Positions 20,021-28,439 of a DNA stretch of 64,000 bases are shown in pieces. This stretch comes from Nostoc linckia FACHB-104 (lineage in GTDB: Bacteria; Cyanobacteriota; Cyanobacteriia; Cyanobacteriales; Nostocaceae). Under the pieces are notes generated by a model. The model did not search any database and had not been told where the DNA came from. It was given only the letters and a program-made list of their open reading frames with translations. The position numbers were made by a program, and so were the translations under genes. The stretch is from positions 62,001 through 126,000 of the forward strand of contig NZ_JACJQJ010000019.1 of assembly GCF_014696615.1 (NCBI RefSeq). The letters run 5' to 3'. Position 1 is the stretch's first letter; every line of letters starts with the position of its first letter.

Positions 20021-20995
20021 ATGAAAGGTATTATCTTAGCAGGTGGTTCTGGTACACGTCTTTATCCTCTAACATACGCTGTTAGTAAACAATTGATGCC
20101 TGTGTACGACAAGCCCATGATTTACTATCCCTTATCTGTATTAATGCTAGCAGGAATTCGGGAGATTTTAATTATTTCGACACCTAATGATTTACCATTA
20201 TTTGAGAAAATTTTAAAAGATGGTAGCCAGTGGGGTTTGCAGTTTAGTTATGTTGAACAACCTCGCCCCGAAGGATTAGCTCAAGCTTTTATTTTAGGCA
20301 AAGATTTTATTGCTAACGAGCCAGTTTGCTTAATTTTAGGTGATAACATTTTTTATGGGCATGGTTTAACAGAAGTTTTAGCTAGGGCTGCTACCCTGCA
20401 AGAAGGTGGATTAGTATTTGGTTATCAAGTAAAAGACCCTAGACAATATGGAGTAATTGAATTTGATAGGAATGGTAGAGCAATTAGTATAGAAGAGAAA
20501 CCCCTAATTCCCAAGTCTAAATATGCTGTTCCTGGGATATATTTTTATGATTCTCAAGTAGGAGAAATCGCGTCTAATCTCAAACCTTCTGCTCGTAATG
20601 AATTAGAAATTACTGATTTAAATACAGTGTATTTACAGCAAGGTAAACTGCACGTAGAACTTTTGGGGCGTGGATATGCTTGGTTAGATACAGGAACTCA
20701 TGAATCGCTACATCAGGCTGGTAATTTTATCCAAACACTAGAAGAAAGACAAGGTTTAAAAATAGCTTGTATTGAAGAAATTGCATATCTTAAAGGATAT
20801 ATTGACTCAAACCAATTGCGTCATTTGGCTGAACCTATGGCAAAGAGTAGTTATGGTCGTTACTTAATGTCGATATTAGAGAATGACCAAATTTATCTCA
20901 CTATGGAGCAACAAAATAAATTAGAAAAATTAGATGATAGTATTCCTGTTGCTTCATACTATACACCTTTATCTCTCAATAAATTTTCTGGTTAA
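20021..20995 (+). CDS. rfbA: Glucose-1-phosphate thymidylyltransferase
   Basis: The nucleotidyltransferase signature [18 protein letters not shown] starts the protein. [20 protein letters not shown] follows, then [12 protein letters not shown] with the metal-binding Asp near residue 110. It makes dTDP-glucose from dTTP and glucose 1-phosphate. It is 324 residues, about 30 longer than typical RmlA; the extra part is a C-terminal tail after YGRYLMSIL that ends [13 protein letters not shown]. The 209-bp gap from rfbB contains AATCTAAA short repeats just before the ATG. Confidence 0.95.
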   Translation: MKGIILAGGSGTRLYPLTYAVSKQLMPVYDKPMIYYPLSVLMLAGIREILIISTPNDLPLFEKILKDGSQWGLQFSYVEQPRPEGLAQAFILGKDFIANEPVCLILGDNIFYGHGLTEVLARAATLQEGGLVFGYQVKDPRQYGVIEFDRNGRAISIEEKPLIPKSKYAVPGIYFYDSQVGEIASNLKPSARNELEITDLNTVYLQQGKLHVELLGRGYAWLDTGTHESLHQAGNFIQTLEERQGLKIACIEEIAYLKGYIDSNQLRHLAEPMAKSSYGRYLMSILENDQIYLTMEQQNKLEKLDDSIPVASYYTPLSLNKFSG

Positions 20996-21009
20996 CTGAG
21001 GTTACAATA

Positions 21010-21555
21010 ATGCAAATAACTAATACAGAAATTCCTGATTTACTAGTCATAGAACCGCAAGTATTTGGAGATGAACGCGGTTTTTTTTATGAAAGCTATA
21101 ACGAGAAAGTTTGGCAAGAAAAAATAGGGATTAATGAGTATTTTGTCCAAGACAATCATTCTCGTTCTGGTAAAAATATCTTGCGTGGTTTGCATTATCA
21201 AATTCAGCAGCCTCAAGGTAAATTGGTGCGCGTAGTTGTAGGCGCGGTATTTGATGTAGCAGTAGATTTAAGAAAAAGCTCCAAAACTTTTGGTCAATGG
21301 GTTGGTACAGATTTAACATCTGAAAATAAACGTCTGCTTTGGATACCACCAGGTTTTGCTCATGGCTTTTTAGTACTTTCTGAATATGCAGAATTTTTGT
21401 ATAAAACTACAGAATATTATGCGCCGCAGCATGAACGCACTATTTTGTGGAATGACCCTGATTTAGCGATCGCCTGGCCAATTGCAGCCGAGCCAATCTT
21501 ATCGGCTAAAGATAAAGCTGGTAAGCTGTTTCGAGACGCAGAGGTATATCCATGA
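21010..21555 (+). CDS. rfbC: dTDP-4-dehydrorhamnose 3,5-epimerase
   Basis: This 181-residue cupin has the family pattern FGDERGFFYESYN, QDNHSRSGKNILRGLHYQ with the catalytic His near residue 62, and GFAHGFLVLSEYAEFLYKTT with the catalytic Tyr. It epimerises dTDP-4-keto-6-deoxyglucose at C3 and C5. GAGG precedes the ATG. It lies 14 bp after rfbA, and its TGA overlaps the rfbD ATG, so translation of the two is probably coupled. Confidence 0.96.
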   Translation: MQITNTEIPDLLVIEPQVFGDERGFFYESYNEKVWQEKIGINEYFVQDNHSRSGKNILRGLHYQIQQPQGKLVRVVVGAVFDVAVDLRKSSKTFGQWVGTDLTSENKRLLWIPPGFAHGFLVLSEYAEFLYKTTEYYAPQHERTILWNDPDLAIAWPIAAEPILSAKDKAGKLFRDAEVYP

Positions 21556-22457
21556 GAATCTTATTGACGGGGGTAACGGGACAAGTCGGTTGGGAATTGC
21601 AACGCACCCTCATGACTTTAGGTGAAGTAATAACTGTAGAACGTAGCGCCAGTAATCCCAGTTTACAAATAGATTTAGCGCAACCAGAGACTATTCGCCG
21701 CACAATTAGAGAGATAAAACCAGATTTAATTATCAATCCGGCTGCTTACACAGCAGTAGATAAAGCAGAATCAGAACCAGATTTAGCAATGGCAATTAAT
21801 GGGATTGCACCAGGTATCATCGCCGAAGAAGCAAAGCGAATAGGTGCAGCTGTAATTCACTATTCCACAGATTATGTATTTGATGGCAATAAAACTACTG
21901 CATATACTGAGCAAGACCAACCAAATCCCCAAAATATCTACGGTCAAACAAAACTAGCAGGCGAACAGGCGATCGCATCTGTTGGTGTACCGCATTTAAT
22001 TTTACGTACAAGCTGGGTTTATAGCCGACGCGGAAAGAATTTTTTACTGACGATGTTAAGGCTAGCTCAGGAACGGGAAGAAATTCGAGTTGTAGACGAC
22101 CAAATTGGCGCGCCTACTTGGAGTCGCATGATTGCTGAAGCTACAGCCCAAATTATTGCTCAGGCTGCACAAAATATATCTGAATTTTTAGCAGTTAAAG
22201 GTGGAACATATCATTTAACGGCAAGTGGTAAAACTAGCTGGTATGAATTTGCCAAAGCAATTTTTGAACTTGAGGATAAAAAGAGCGATCGCAAACTGCA
22301 AAGGTTGATTGCAATTCCCTCCCAAGAATATCCCACACCAGCCACTAGACCAGCTTATTCTCTATTAAATAGTCAAAAATTATCTGATAATTTTGGATTG
22401 GTTTTACCAGATTGGCAAAAAAGTTTAGAGTTAGTGCTGGTTAAAAATAACAGCTAA
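21552..22457 (+). CDS. rfbD: dTDP-4-dehydrorhamnose reductase
   Basis: This 301-residue SDR enzyme starts MRILLTGVTGQVGWELQR. It has the core NPAAYTAVDKAE, STDYVFDGNK and the catalytic Tyr-Lys in YGQTKLAGEQAI near residue 130, then RTSWVYSRRGKNF. It reduces dTDP-4-keto-L-rhamnose to dTDP-L-rhamnose with NAD(P)H. The ATG overlaps the stop of rfbC by four bases. It is the last gene of the rhamnose set. Confidence 0.96.
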   Translation: MRILLTGVTGQVGWELQRTLMTLGEVITVERSASNPSLQIDLAQPETIRRTIREIKPDLIINPAAYTAVDKAESEPDLAMAINGIAPGIIAEEAKRIGAAVIHYSTDYVFDGNKTTAYTEQDQPNPQNIYGQTKLAGEQAIASVGVPHLILRTSWVYSRRGKNFLLTMLRLAQEREEIRVVDDQIGAPTWSRMIAEATAQIIAQAAQNISEFLAVKGGTYHLTASGKTSWYEFAKAIFELEDKKSDRKLQRLIAIPSQEYPTPATRPAYSLLNSQKLSDNFGLVLPDWQKSLELVLVKNNS

Positions 22458-22477
22458 ATAGAGTTTTAGAATAGTAA

Positions 22478-22699
22478 TCAAGCAATTTGAAGCGTGCTAG
22501 GTTCAGGGATAGACTCACCTTCAGCTTGCCAAACTTCCAAGTACATTTCTATTACTTCCTCGCCGTTACGAATTGCTTCCTCACGAGTTTTGCCGTGAGT
22601 ACAAGGCATGATCACGCGATCAGCAAACTCTGGGATTGTTACTAGAAAAAGCTGATCTTCATCAGACCATTGAATAATCATGCTGTATCGACTCATCAT
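22478..22699 (-). CDS. HicB-like protein (type II antitoxin family), no HicA neighbour
   Basis: A protein of about 73 residues begins at MMSRYSMIIQWSDEDQLFLV; the frame opens 11 codons earlier at 22732. The partial RNase H-like fold of HicB is recognisable in YSMIIQWSDEDQLFLVTIPE, then THGKTREEAIRNGEEVIEMY. In complete systems HicB neutralises the HicA mRNA nuclease. No HicA-type frame is visible within several hundred bases on either strand, and no C-terminal DNA-binding domain is present. It is therefore an orphan, which is common in cyanobacteria. Confidence 0.75.
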   Translation of the reverse strand: MMSRYSMIIQWSDEDQLFLVTIPEFADRVIMPCTHGKTREEAIRNGEEVIEMYLEVWQAEGESIPEPSTLQIA

Positions 22700-22867
22700 A
22701 ACTACTGGCTGAAATGCGATCGCAACTAACACAATAGTACAAGAACAGGCGATCGCTCTACATTAGTTATGAGACGTAAGCATTTTGAACGCTACCTACT
22801 GACATTCTGGGCGACAGTTTTATTCGTTGATCAGTAAAAGAATTTGGTCATTGGTAATGAGAATTTA

Positions 22868-22926
22868 TTTCCTTATCCCCAATCCCCAATCCCCAATCCC
22901 CAGTCCCCAGTCCCCAATCCCCAACC
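22868..22926. repeat. CCCCAAT/CCCCAGT heptamer repeat tract
   Basis: About eight consecutive seven-base units (CCCCAAT, CCCCAGT) lie between the HicB-like gene's upstream region and the desaturase stop. They are the reverse complement of the type seen at 17284-17335. Confidence 0.75.
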
Positions 22927-23778
22927 TCACGATTTCACAGCCTGAACAGGTGGCATATTCAAATCTTTCGCTAAACCAACTGTTTTTAAGCACCAAATCG
23001 CCCACCAAGTGATGTCAAGTTCCCACCAGCGCCAGCCACACTTGGCAACATGGGGATATGCATGGTGATTGTTGTGCCATCCCTCGCCGTAGGTGAGGAT
23101 AGCAGCCCACCAGAGATTACGGGAGTTATCGTTGATTTCAAAGGTGCGGTATCCCCACATATGGGTGACTGAGTTAATCAACCAGGTTGTATGCCAGAGA
23201 ACGACACATCTGACAAATACCCCATACACGACAAATGACCAACCACCCAGTGCATACAGCAACAATGCTACTGGTAGTTGTAGTACTAAAAAGTTGCGAT
23301 TTAGCCAGCGATAAAAGGGATCTCGTACTAAATCGGGTGCAAATCGCTGATAGTAGTCATAATTGAAGAACTCTGCACGGGGATAAAAAATCCACATCAT
23401 GTGACTCCACCAGAAACCTTTGCGGGCGGAGTAAGGATCTTTTTCTTCGTCTTCTGTATGAGCATGGTGCAAACGGTGTCCAGCAACCCAAAAGATAGGG
23501 CCGCCTTGTAATGATAAGGCACCCAAAATTGCGATCGCATACTCTACAAATCTCGGCACTTTAAAGCTGCGATGGCTTAAAAGTCGGTGATAGCCCAAGC
23601 AAACTCCAATGCTACCAAACAACCAGTGTAGGAAAAGAGCAACGCCTACAGCCGACCAAGAAAAAAACCAGGGAGCTAAACAAGCTAATGCATGAATAGC
23701 GCCAAAAAATAGCACACTCAGCCAATCCAGACGCAAAGGTTGGTCTTTCTCCGGCAAATTTTGTAAATTCAATCTCAC
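22927..23778 (-). CDS. Membrane acyl desaturase, DesC-like (delta-9 type)
   Basis: I choose the GTG start of VRLNLQNLPEKDQ because AGGAAA lies at proper spacing; an ATG seven codons upstream (23799) is the alternative. The three histidine boxes are present: HRLLSHRS near residue 70, HRLHHAH near 107, and GEGWHNNHH near 230. Four hydrophobic segments fit an integral membrane enzyme. The family uses a diiron site, O2 and ferredoxin to introduce the first double bond into glycerolipid acyl chains. It is about 150 bp downstream of heme oxygenase, separated by G-rich and CCCATTA repeats, in a group of O2-consuming enzymes. Confidence 0.9.
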   Translation of the reverse strand: MRLNLQNLPEKDQPLRLDWLSVLFFGAIHALACLAPWFFSWSAVGVALFLHWLFGSIGVCLGYHRLLSHRSFKVPRFVEYAIAILGALSLQGGPIFWVAGHRLHHAHTEDEEKDPYSARKGFWWSHMMWIFYPRAEFFNYDYYQRFAPDLVRDPFYRWLNRNFLVLQLPVALLLYALGGWSFVVYGVFVRCVVLWHTTWLINSVTHMWGYRTFEINDNSRNLWWAAILTYGEGWHNNHHAYPHVAKCGWRWWELDITWWAIWCLKTVGLAKDLNMPPVQAVKS

Positions 23779-23821
23779 GAATACTTTCCTCAAGCACAAA
23801 ATATAAGGGACTGGGGATGAG

Positions 23822-23926
23822 GCAAGGGGGCAGGGGGCAGGGAGCAGGGGGAGAAATGATTAATGACAAACCCCAAACACCAATTACCCATTACCCATTA
23901 CCCATAACCAATTACCAATTACCAAA
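23822..23926. repeat. GGGGGCAG and CCCATTA/CCAATTA repeat tracts
   Basis: Two tracts of short tandem repeats lie between the heme oxygenase and desaturase genes: GGGGGCAGGGAGCAG-type units, then repeated ACCCATT and ACCAATT units. There is no coding capacity. Confidence 0.7.
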
Positions 23927-23929
23927 TTT

Positions 23930-24691
23930 CTAAATACTGTAATCCAGCACTACCTCTGGTACTGCATCACTACGATGAGTATGTTCTGTGCTACCAACTT
24001 TATATTGGCGAGTAATTAAATCGAAAATATGCTCGCCAATTACTGCTTTAACATCTGCTTCTAGCTCATGAACGAGATTTGCATTTAAAGCAAAAGCATG
24101 GTTGGCTTCGTCTACAATTTTGAGAATCATTGCCTCATCTATAGGCAAAGAATTTAACGCTTGACGGTATTGTTCTTTAAATATCCGCTTATTTTCAGGG
24201 GTAGGAATTTGTTCAAACTCATACATAGCAGTACCCTGAACTGTAGGTAAATCCATTGCTGAACGGGCAATTTTTCTCAATGCTTGCCCACCTGATAAAT
24301 CTCCTAAATAGCGGGTATAGGAATGGGCAATCAACAACTCTGGTTGTGTATTTGCTACTTCATGAATGCAATTAACATATTCTTGAGCAGCCTGAGAAGG
24401 AACTATCATCTGCCGCCAGTTTTCACCGTAATAGAAAGCTAAATCTTTCTCTAAATTTACCTGACGATTTAGTTCTGGGAAGTATATTAAACCTATAACT
24501 GGATGATACTGATGGCGTTTTAATTCTGCTTCCAAAGCGCTGTAAATGAAATAGAGATTCGCCAGAAATTTGCGAAAAAAGCTCTTTTCTACTATTCCTT
24601 GGAGAAAGCATTTCATAAACGCGGTATTTTCTGCACTTGTGTGAGAATGTTTAGTACCTTCTCGCAAGCGCATATCTAAATGGCTGCTCAT
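23930..24691 (-). CDS. Heme oxygenase (biliverdin-forming)
   Basis: This 253-residue soluble protein has the proximal heme-ligand region REGTKHSHTSAENTAF near residue 15. It also has the distal-helix hallmark YLGDLSGGQALRKIA near 130, and the EANHAFALN segment. It cleaves heme to biliverdin IX-alpha, CO and Fe with ferredoxin as donor, which starts phycobilin synthesis. AGGGG precedes the ATG. It lies between hemF and the desaturase. Cyanobacteria often have a constitutive Ho1 and a low-oxygen-induced Ho2; sequence alone does not let me say which this is. Confidence 0.93.
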   Translation of the reverse strand: MSSHLDMRLREGTKHSHTSAENTAFMKCFLQGIVEKSFFRKFLANLYFIYSALEAELKRHQYHPVIGLIYFPELNRQVNLEKDLAFYYGENWRQMIVPSQAAQEYVNCIHEVANTQPELLIAHSYTRYLGDLSGGQALRKIARSAMDLPTVQGTAMYEFEQIPTPENKRIFKEQYRQALNSLPIDEAMILKIVDEANHAFALNANLVHELEADVKAVIGEHIFDLITRQYKVGSTEHTHRSDAVPEVVLDYSI

Positions 24692-24721
24692 AATGAATGC
24701 CCCTGAAGATAAAATTAGGAC

Positions 24722-24933
24722 TTAGAGACCATTTATAAAGTAAATCTTAAGTAGGGTGTGTTACGGCTATGAAAGGATTTGGGACACAGAGACAATGGAA
24801 TTTAGCCGTAACGCACCACCGCGTGGATGATGCGTTAGGCGCTAGGATAGTTCTTTTGTGACAAATCATATTGGAAACCAGCGCCTAACGCATCCTACGA
24901 TAATTTTATTTTTACTTTATAAATAACCTCTTA
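24722..24933. mobile_element. Nested inverted-repeat element, ATTTATAAAGTAAA ends
   Basis: Outer arms of about 25-30 bp share a perfect ATTTATAAAGTAAA (24731-24744, reverse complement at 24911-24924). Inside lies a second repeat unit from GTAGGGTGTGTTACG (24751) to CATCCTAC (24898). That unit contains two further inverted pairs, GTTACGGCTA/TAGCCGTAAC and GATGCGTTAGGCGCT/AGCGCCTAACGCATC. It looks like a GTAGGGTGTG-type repeat inside an older miniature element. It fills most of the hemF-heme oxygenase gap. The rest of that gap, to 25113, shows only a C-rich CCCCTGC tract near 25065-25097. Confidence 0.55.
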
Positions 24934-25113
24934 TATAAATTCGTAATTTGTAATTCGCAATTTAAAAAGTCCGATTTGATTGAGATTTTCCAGTTTAAAT
25001 CTGTTGATATATTGCAGAGGTTTGATATTACGCAACTGGCATCTTGCTTGGGGAAATTTTTTATTTCTCCCCCTGCTCCCTGCCCCCTGCCCCTCTGCCT
25101 TTTTAGTTACGCT

Positions 25114-26181
25114 TTAGCTAACAGTTTTACTCGCCCAATCTTGAGGTTGTAGAAAGATGTCGGTAAGTTCTGCTTCTGGTGAACCGGGTTCTGGTTGGTA
25201 GCAATATTCCCAGCGTGTGAGTGGTGGTAGGGACATTAATATAGATTCGGCTCTACCATCGGTTTGCAGTCCGAAAACTGTTCCTCTGTCGTAGACTAAG
25301 TTAAATTCTACGTAACGACCGCGACGGTATAGTTGGAATTGGCGTTGGCGATCGCTATATTCAGTGTCTTGTCGTCGGTTTACAATTGGCAAATAAGCAG
25401 GTAAAAATGCTTTACCGCAGCTTTGCACAAAGGCAAATAAATCTTCCCAATTACGTATAACTTTTCCTACTTGCTGACTGTAAAGTGCGGCTGGCGTATC
25501 TGTCTGGGAAGTAACATACAGGTTACCACTACCATCTTGATAGTCAAAGAATATACCACCAATCCCTCTTTGTTCTTGGCGATGACGTAAGTGGAAGTAT
25601 TCATCACACCAGAGTTTGAAAGCTGGATAATACTCTGGATGGTGCGGATCGCAAGCCGCTTTTAATGTTTGGTGAAAATGAATCGCATCTTCAGCGAAGG
25701 GATAGTAAGGTGTTAAATCTGCGCCGCCACCAAACCACCAAATTGGGCCTGCTTCAAAGTAACGATAGTTGAGGTGTACCGTTGGTACATAAGGATTGCG
25801 AGGATGCAGCACCATCGAGGTTCCAGTGGCAAAAAACTGATGTCCGGCTGCTTCTGGGCGTTGAGTCAAAATTGAGGGAGGTAAGGTATCGCCCCAAACT
25901 TCCGAAAAGTTGACACCACCTTGTTCAAACACTCGCCCTTCCCGAATCACACGGGTACGTCCTTCACCACCAGCTTTGCGTTCCCACCTGTCTTCACGAA
26001 ATTTGGCTTCGCCATCCAGTTGTTCTAAGCCGCTGCAAATTTCATCCTGGATGTTTTGCATAAACTGCTTCACCCGTTCGCGTGAATCTGCGGGTGGTAT
26101 GTTTGCTGCATTTTCTGGAGGTGTTAGCACTACTGTGTGATTTTTGGTTTCCTGAGAACGATTGTCTGAATGACGACCCAT
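25114..26181 (-). CDS. hemF: Oxygen-dependent coproporphyrinogen III oxidase
   Basis: This is 355 residues with the family's conserved blocks: [45 protein letters not shown] and [10 protein letters not shown]. It decarboxylates coproporphyrinogen III to protoporphyrinogen IX using O2, in the cytoplasm, supplying heme, bilins and chlorophyll. The N-terminal 20 residues ([13 protein letters not shown]) are polar and extend beyond the core. GAGAGA lies upstream of the ATG. It diverges from acsF across 387 bp, and heme oxygenase follows downstream. Confidence 0.96.
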   Translation of the reverse strand: MGRHSDNRSQETKNHTVVLTPPENAANIPPADSRERVKQFMQNIQDEICSGLEQLDGEAKFREDRWERKAGGEGRTRVIREGRVFEQGGVNFSEVWGDTLPPSILTQRPEAAGHQFFATGTSMVLHPRNPYVPTVHLNYRYFEAGPIWWFGGGADLTPYYPFAEDAIHFHQTLKAACDPHHPEYYPAFKLWCDEYFHLRHRQEQRGIGGIFFDYQDGSGNLYVTSQTDTPAALYSQQVGKVIRNWEDLFAFVQSCGKAFLPAYLPIVNRRQDTEYSDRQRQFQLYRRGRYVEFNLVYDRGTVFGLQTDGRAESILMSLPPLTRWEYCYQPEPGSPEAELTDIFLQPQDWASKTVS

Positions 26182-26347
26182 ACTGAATCTCTCTTCAACT
26201 CTTAGTAAGCCTGATTACTTTCTTGAATTACTCTATAGTTATTGAGATATTATGTTGCGGGTATGTTTTAAAACTTAACAAATGGAATGGGGCATGGGGC
26301 ATTGGGTATTTGCTATTTCTCCTCATCTCTCTCATCCCCCTGATCTC

Positions 26348-26456
26348 CTTGTAGAGTATGTTATGCCGTAGGCTAACGCACCGAGAGATTTTTGCGGTGT
26401 GGCGTTACAGTGTGGTGCGTTGCGCTGCGCGACAACACACCCTACATGGGAAGTTC
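26348..26456. repeat. GTAGGGTGTGTT-type inverted repeat element
   Basis: The ends GTAGAGTATGTTATGCCG and CAACACACCCTAC are inverted, with internal GCGTTAG/GTGGCGTTAC and GTGCGTTGCGCTGCGCGAC hairpins. It belongs to the same repeat type as 24751-24898 and 38091-38143. It sits in the hemF-acsF divergent promoter region, about 110 bp from the acsF start. Confidence 0.55.
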
Positions 26457-26518
26457 CCAGTTGCGAAATTGAAGGATTGTAAATCTTTTACCCCCGGGGC
26501 TAGTCAAACAATTACACT

Positions 26519-26544
26519 AATCATAACTTGATAGTTATGTGATT
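26519..26544. promoter_or_regulatory. Dyad upstream of acsF, possible operator
   Basis: The sequence AATCATAACT-TGAT-AGTTATGTGATT is an interrupted palindrome whose arms end at AATCA and TGATT. It ends 24 bp before the chosen acsF ATG, within the hemF-acsF divergent region. The position fits a repressor or activator site, or a 5' mRNA hairpin. I see no matching copy elsewhere in the window and cannot name a regulator. Confidence 0.35.
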
Positions 26545-26568
26545 GTTAAGCTAACTACTGGAGAACTC

Positions 26569-27645
26569 ATGGTTAATACCTTATCCCAGTCTGCCCCGAA
26601 AGAACCGAAGCAGGGAATTAAAGCACCAAGCAAAGAAACTGTATTGACTCCCCGGTTTTATACTACAGATTTTGAAAAAGCGGCTAGTCTGGATCTCTCT
26701 GCTCAGGATACGGAGTTGCAGGCGATGCTAGCAGAAATGCGGGCAGATTACAATCGTCACCATTTTGTACGGGATGAGGCGTTTGCACAGTCTTGGGAAC
26801 ATATTGAAGCGGAAGCACGCCAGTCGTTTATTGAGTATTTGGAACGTTCTTGTATTTCTGAGTTCTCTGGATTTTTGCTATTTAAAGAACTGTCGCGCAA
26901 GCTGAAAAATCGCAATCCTCTGTTGTCGGAAATGTTTAATTTGATGGCGCGTGATGAAGCGCGTCATGCGGGATTTTTGAATAAAGCAATGGGCGATTTT
27001 AAATTGTCGCTGGATTTAGCTGATATTACTAAAAGACGCACTTATACTTTTTTCCCGATTGAGTGGGTAATTTACACAGTTTATCTATCAGAAAAAATTG
27101 GCTATTGGCGTTACATCATTATTTATCGCCATTTGCAGAAGCACCCAGAAAACCAGTTTTATCCAATTTTCCGCTATTTTGAAAGTTGGTGTCAGGATGA
27201 AAACCGTCATGGGGATATATTCAAAGCTTTATTACGCTCTCAACCCCAATTGTGGAAAACCTGGAAATCTAGACTGTGGAGTCGCTTTTTCTTGTTATCG
27301 GTATTTGCTACCCACACTTTAACAGTTCACGAACGGACAGGATTTTATCATTCATTAGGGCTTGATGCCAGAGAATTTGACCGCCAAGTTGTTTGTGAAA
27401 CTAATGAAACTGCTGGCCGTGCTTTTCCGGTGATGCTAAATACCGAACATCCCAAGTTTTTCTCGCGTTTGCATCGCTGCTCAGATTACAACTTAAAATT
27501 GGTGGAAATTGACCGCAGTTCTCAGCCCAAATTTGTGAAATTAATTCGTAAAATCCCGTTTGTGACGGCTATTGTTTGGAATTTATTACTACTTTACTTG
27601 ATTAAACCAATCGATACCGAAGCTTTGCGGGGACAAGTTTGTTAG
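26569..27645 (+). CDS. acsF: Mg-protoporphyrin IX monomethyl ester oxidative cyclase, AcsF
   Basis: This is 358 residues from the ATG behind GGAGAA; a GTG ten codons upstream (26539) lacks support. The diiron ligands are in ERSCISEFSGFLLFKEL, ARDEARHAGFL and CQDENRHGDIF. A C-terminal hydrophobic segment (FVTAIVWNLLLLYLI) fits a membrane-associated protein. It forms the isocyclic ring of protochlorophyllide with O2. Many cyanobacteria have two AcsF enzymes, one induced at low O2 and often clustered with heme oxygenase and a coproporphyrinogen oxidase. The neighbourhood here is reminiscent of that, but it has O2-dependent HemF rather than HemN. Confidence 0.95.
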   Translation: MVNTLSQSAPKEPKQGIKAPSKETVLTPRFYTTDFEKAASLDLSAQDTELQAMLAEMRADYNRHHFVRDEAFAQSWEHIEAEARQSFIEYLERSCISEFSGFLLFKELSRKLKNRNPLLSEMFNLMARDEARHAGFLNKAMGDFKLSLDLADITKRRTYTFFPIEWVIYTVYLSEKIGYWRYIIIYRHLQKHPENQFYPIFRYFESWCQDENRHGDIFKALLRSQPQLWKTWKSRLWSRFFLLSVFATHTLTVHERTGFYHSLGLDAREFDRQVVCETNETAGRAFPVMLNTEHPKFFSRLHRCSDYNLKLVEIDRSSQPKFVKLIRKIPFVTAIVWNLLLLYLIKPIDTEALRGQVC

Positions 27646-27754
27646 ATATAGCGGTTATCGCTTGAGTGCAATACATTCCGGAGGGCATGGCAGTGCCATG
27701 CCCCTACAAGGGACGATATAATCTTGTATTGCATTTAAACCAGAAGCACTATAT
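27646..27754. mobile_element. MITE-like element abutting the acsF stop codon
   Basis: Imperfect 30-bp inverted ends (23 of 30 matching by eye) read ATATAGCGGTT...TGCAATACA and, at the right, TGTATTGCA...GCACTATAT. The centre holds the palindrome GGCATGGCAGTGCCATGCC. The left end begins at the base after the acsF TAG. There is no coding capacity. Confidence 0.55.
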
Positions 27755-27895
27755 TTGAGGCATCGCACTTTAGCATTTCGGGAAAACAAGTTTACTCGTG
27801 CAACCCTATACCATGTAGAGATTGTTCCGCAGTCTCTACATTTTTTTTACGTCTGAGGAAAACACTTAAACATCAACTTTGAAGGTAATTGCAAG

Positions 27896-28126
27896 AACCC
27901 TGCAGTTGATTCTGGGTACGCGAAACACGGAAACGTCAACCCTGAAGTTGATTCTGGGAACCCTGCAGTTGATTCTGGGTACGCGAAACACGGAAACGTT
28001 AACCCTGAAGTTGATTCCGCCAACCCTGCAGTTGATTCTGGGTACGCGAAACACGGAAACGTTAACCCTGAAGTTGATTACGGGAACCCTGAAGTTGATT
28101 CCAGGAACCCTGAAATTGCTACACAA
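27896..28126. repeat. Intergenic array of eleven 21-bp units with a 63-bp higher-order period
   Basis: Eleven consecutive 21-base units occur with no spacer. Most follow AACCCTGAAGTTGATT plus five variable bases. Every third unit near the start is instead TACGCGAAACACGGAAACG plus two bases. The A-B-A' order repeats three times as a 63-bp unit before degenerating at the right end. Because 21 is divisible by three, long frames are open on both strands (LILGTRN-type and FRVPRIN-type seven-residue repeats). I see no ribosome site or conserved domain to support a protein. The flanks (27755-27895 and 28127-28439) hold no recognisable gene, only GCGATCGC sites and a GGCATGGCAGTGACA-like repeat near 28199. 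Confidence 0.85.
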
Positions 28127-28439
28127 AAAATGGATTAATTGTTATTGCGATCGCACTTTTACAGCATATTTCAGGTAAATGACCTATGCGGGTAGGGGGA
28201 TGTCACTGCCATGCCCTTAAAATTATCTGTACCTCACCAACTTACAATCTGCTGTCAATTGCTGTTATGGAACAGCGATCGCACTTTTTGAATTAGGCTG
28301 TAATTGCGATCGCACTTTTCCATTTGTTTAGTCAAAGCGCGATCGCTCGCAATGACGTTGTATAAATAAATCAAGCCCACAAAACATTAATTTTGAATTA
28401 ATTATCCCCCTTGTCCCTTCCCCTTTCCCCCTTCCCCTA

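Noticed and set aside
22770-22838. A 22-codon frame (MRRKHFERYLLTFWATVLF...) upstream of the HicB-like gene
   Set aside because: It could be a gene remnant, but it is too short to identify and ends before the repeat tract.
27896-28126. Possible CRISPR array
   Set aside because: The units abut without unique spacers, and no cas gene is present.
27866-28178. Overlapping repetitive frames on both strands (seven-residue repeats)
   Set aside because: They follow from the 21-bp periodicity. No ribosome site, domain or conserved start supports a protein.
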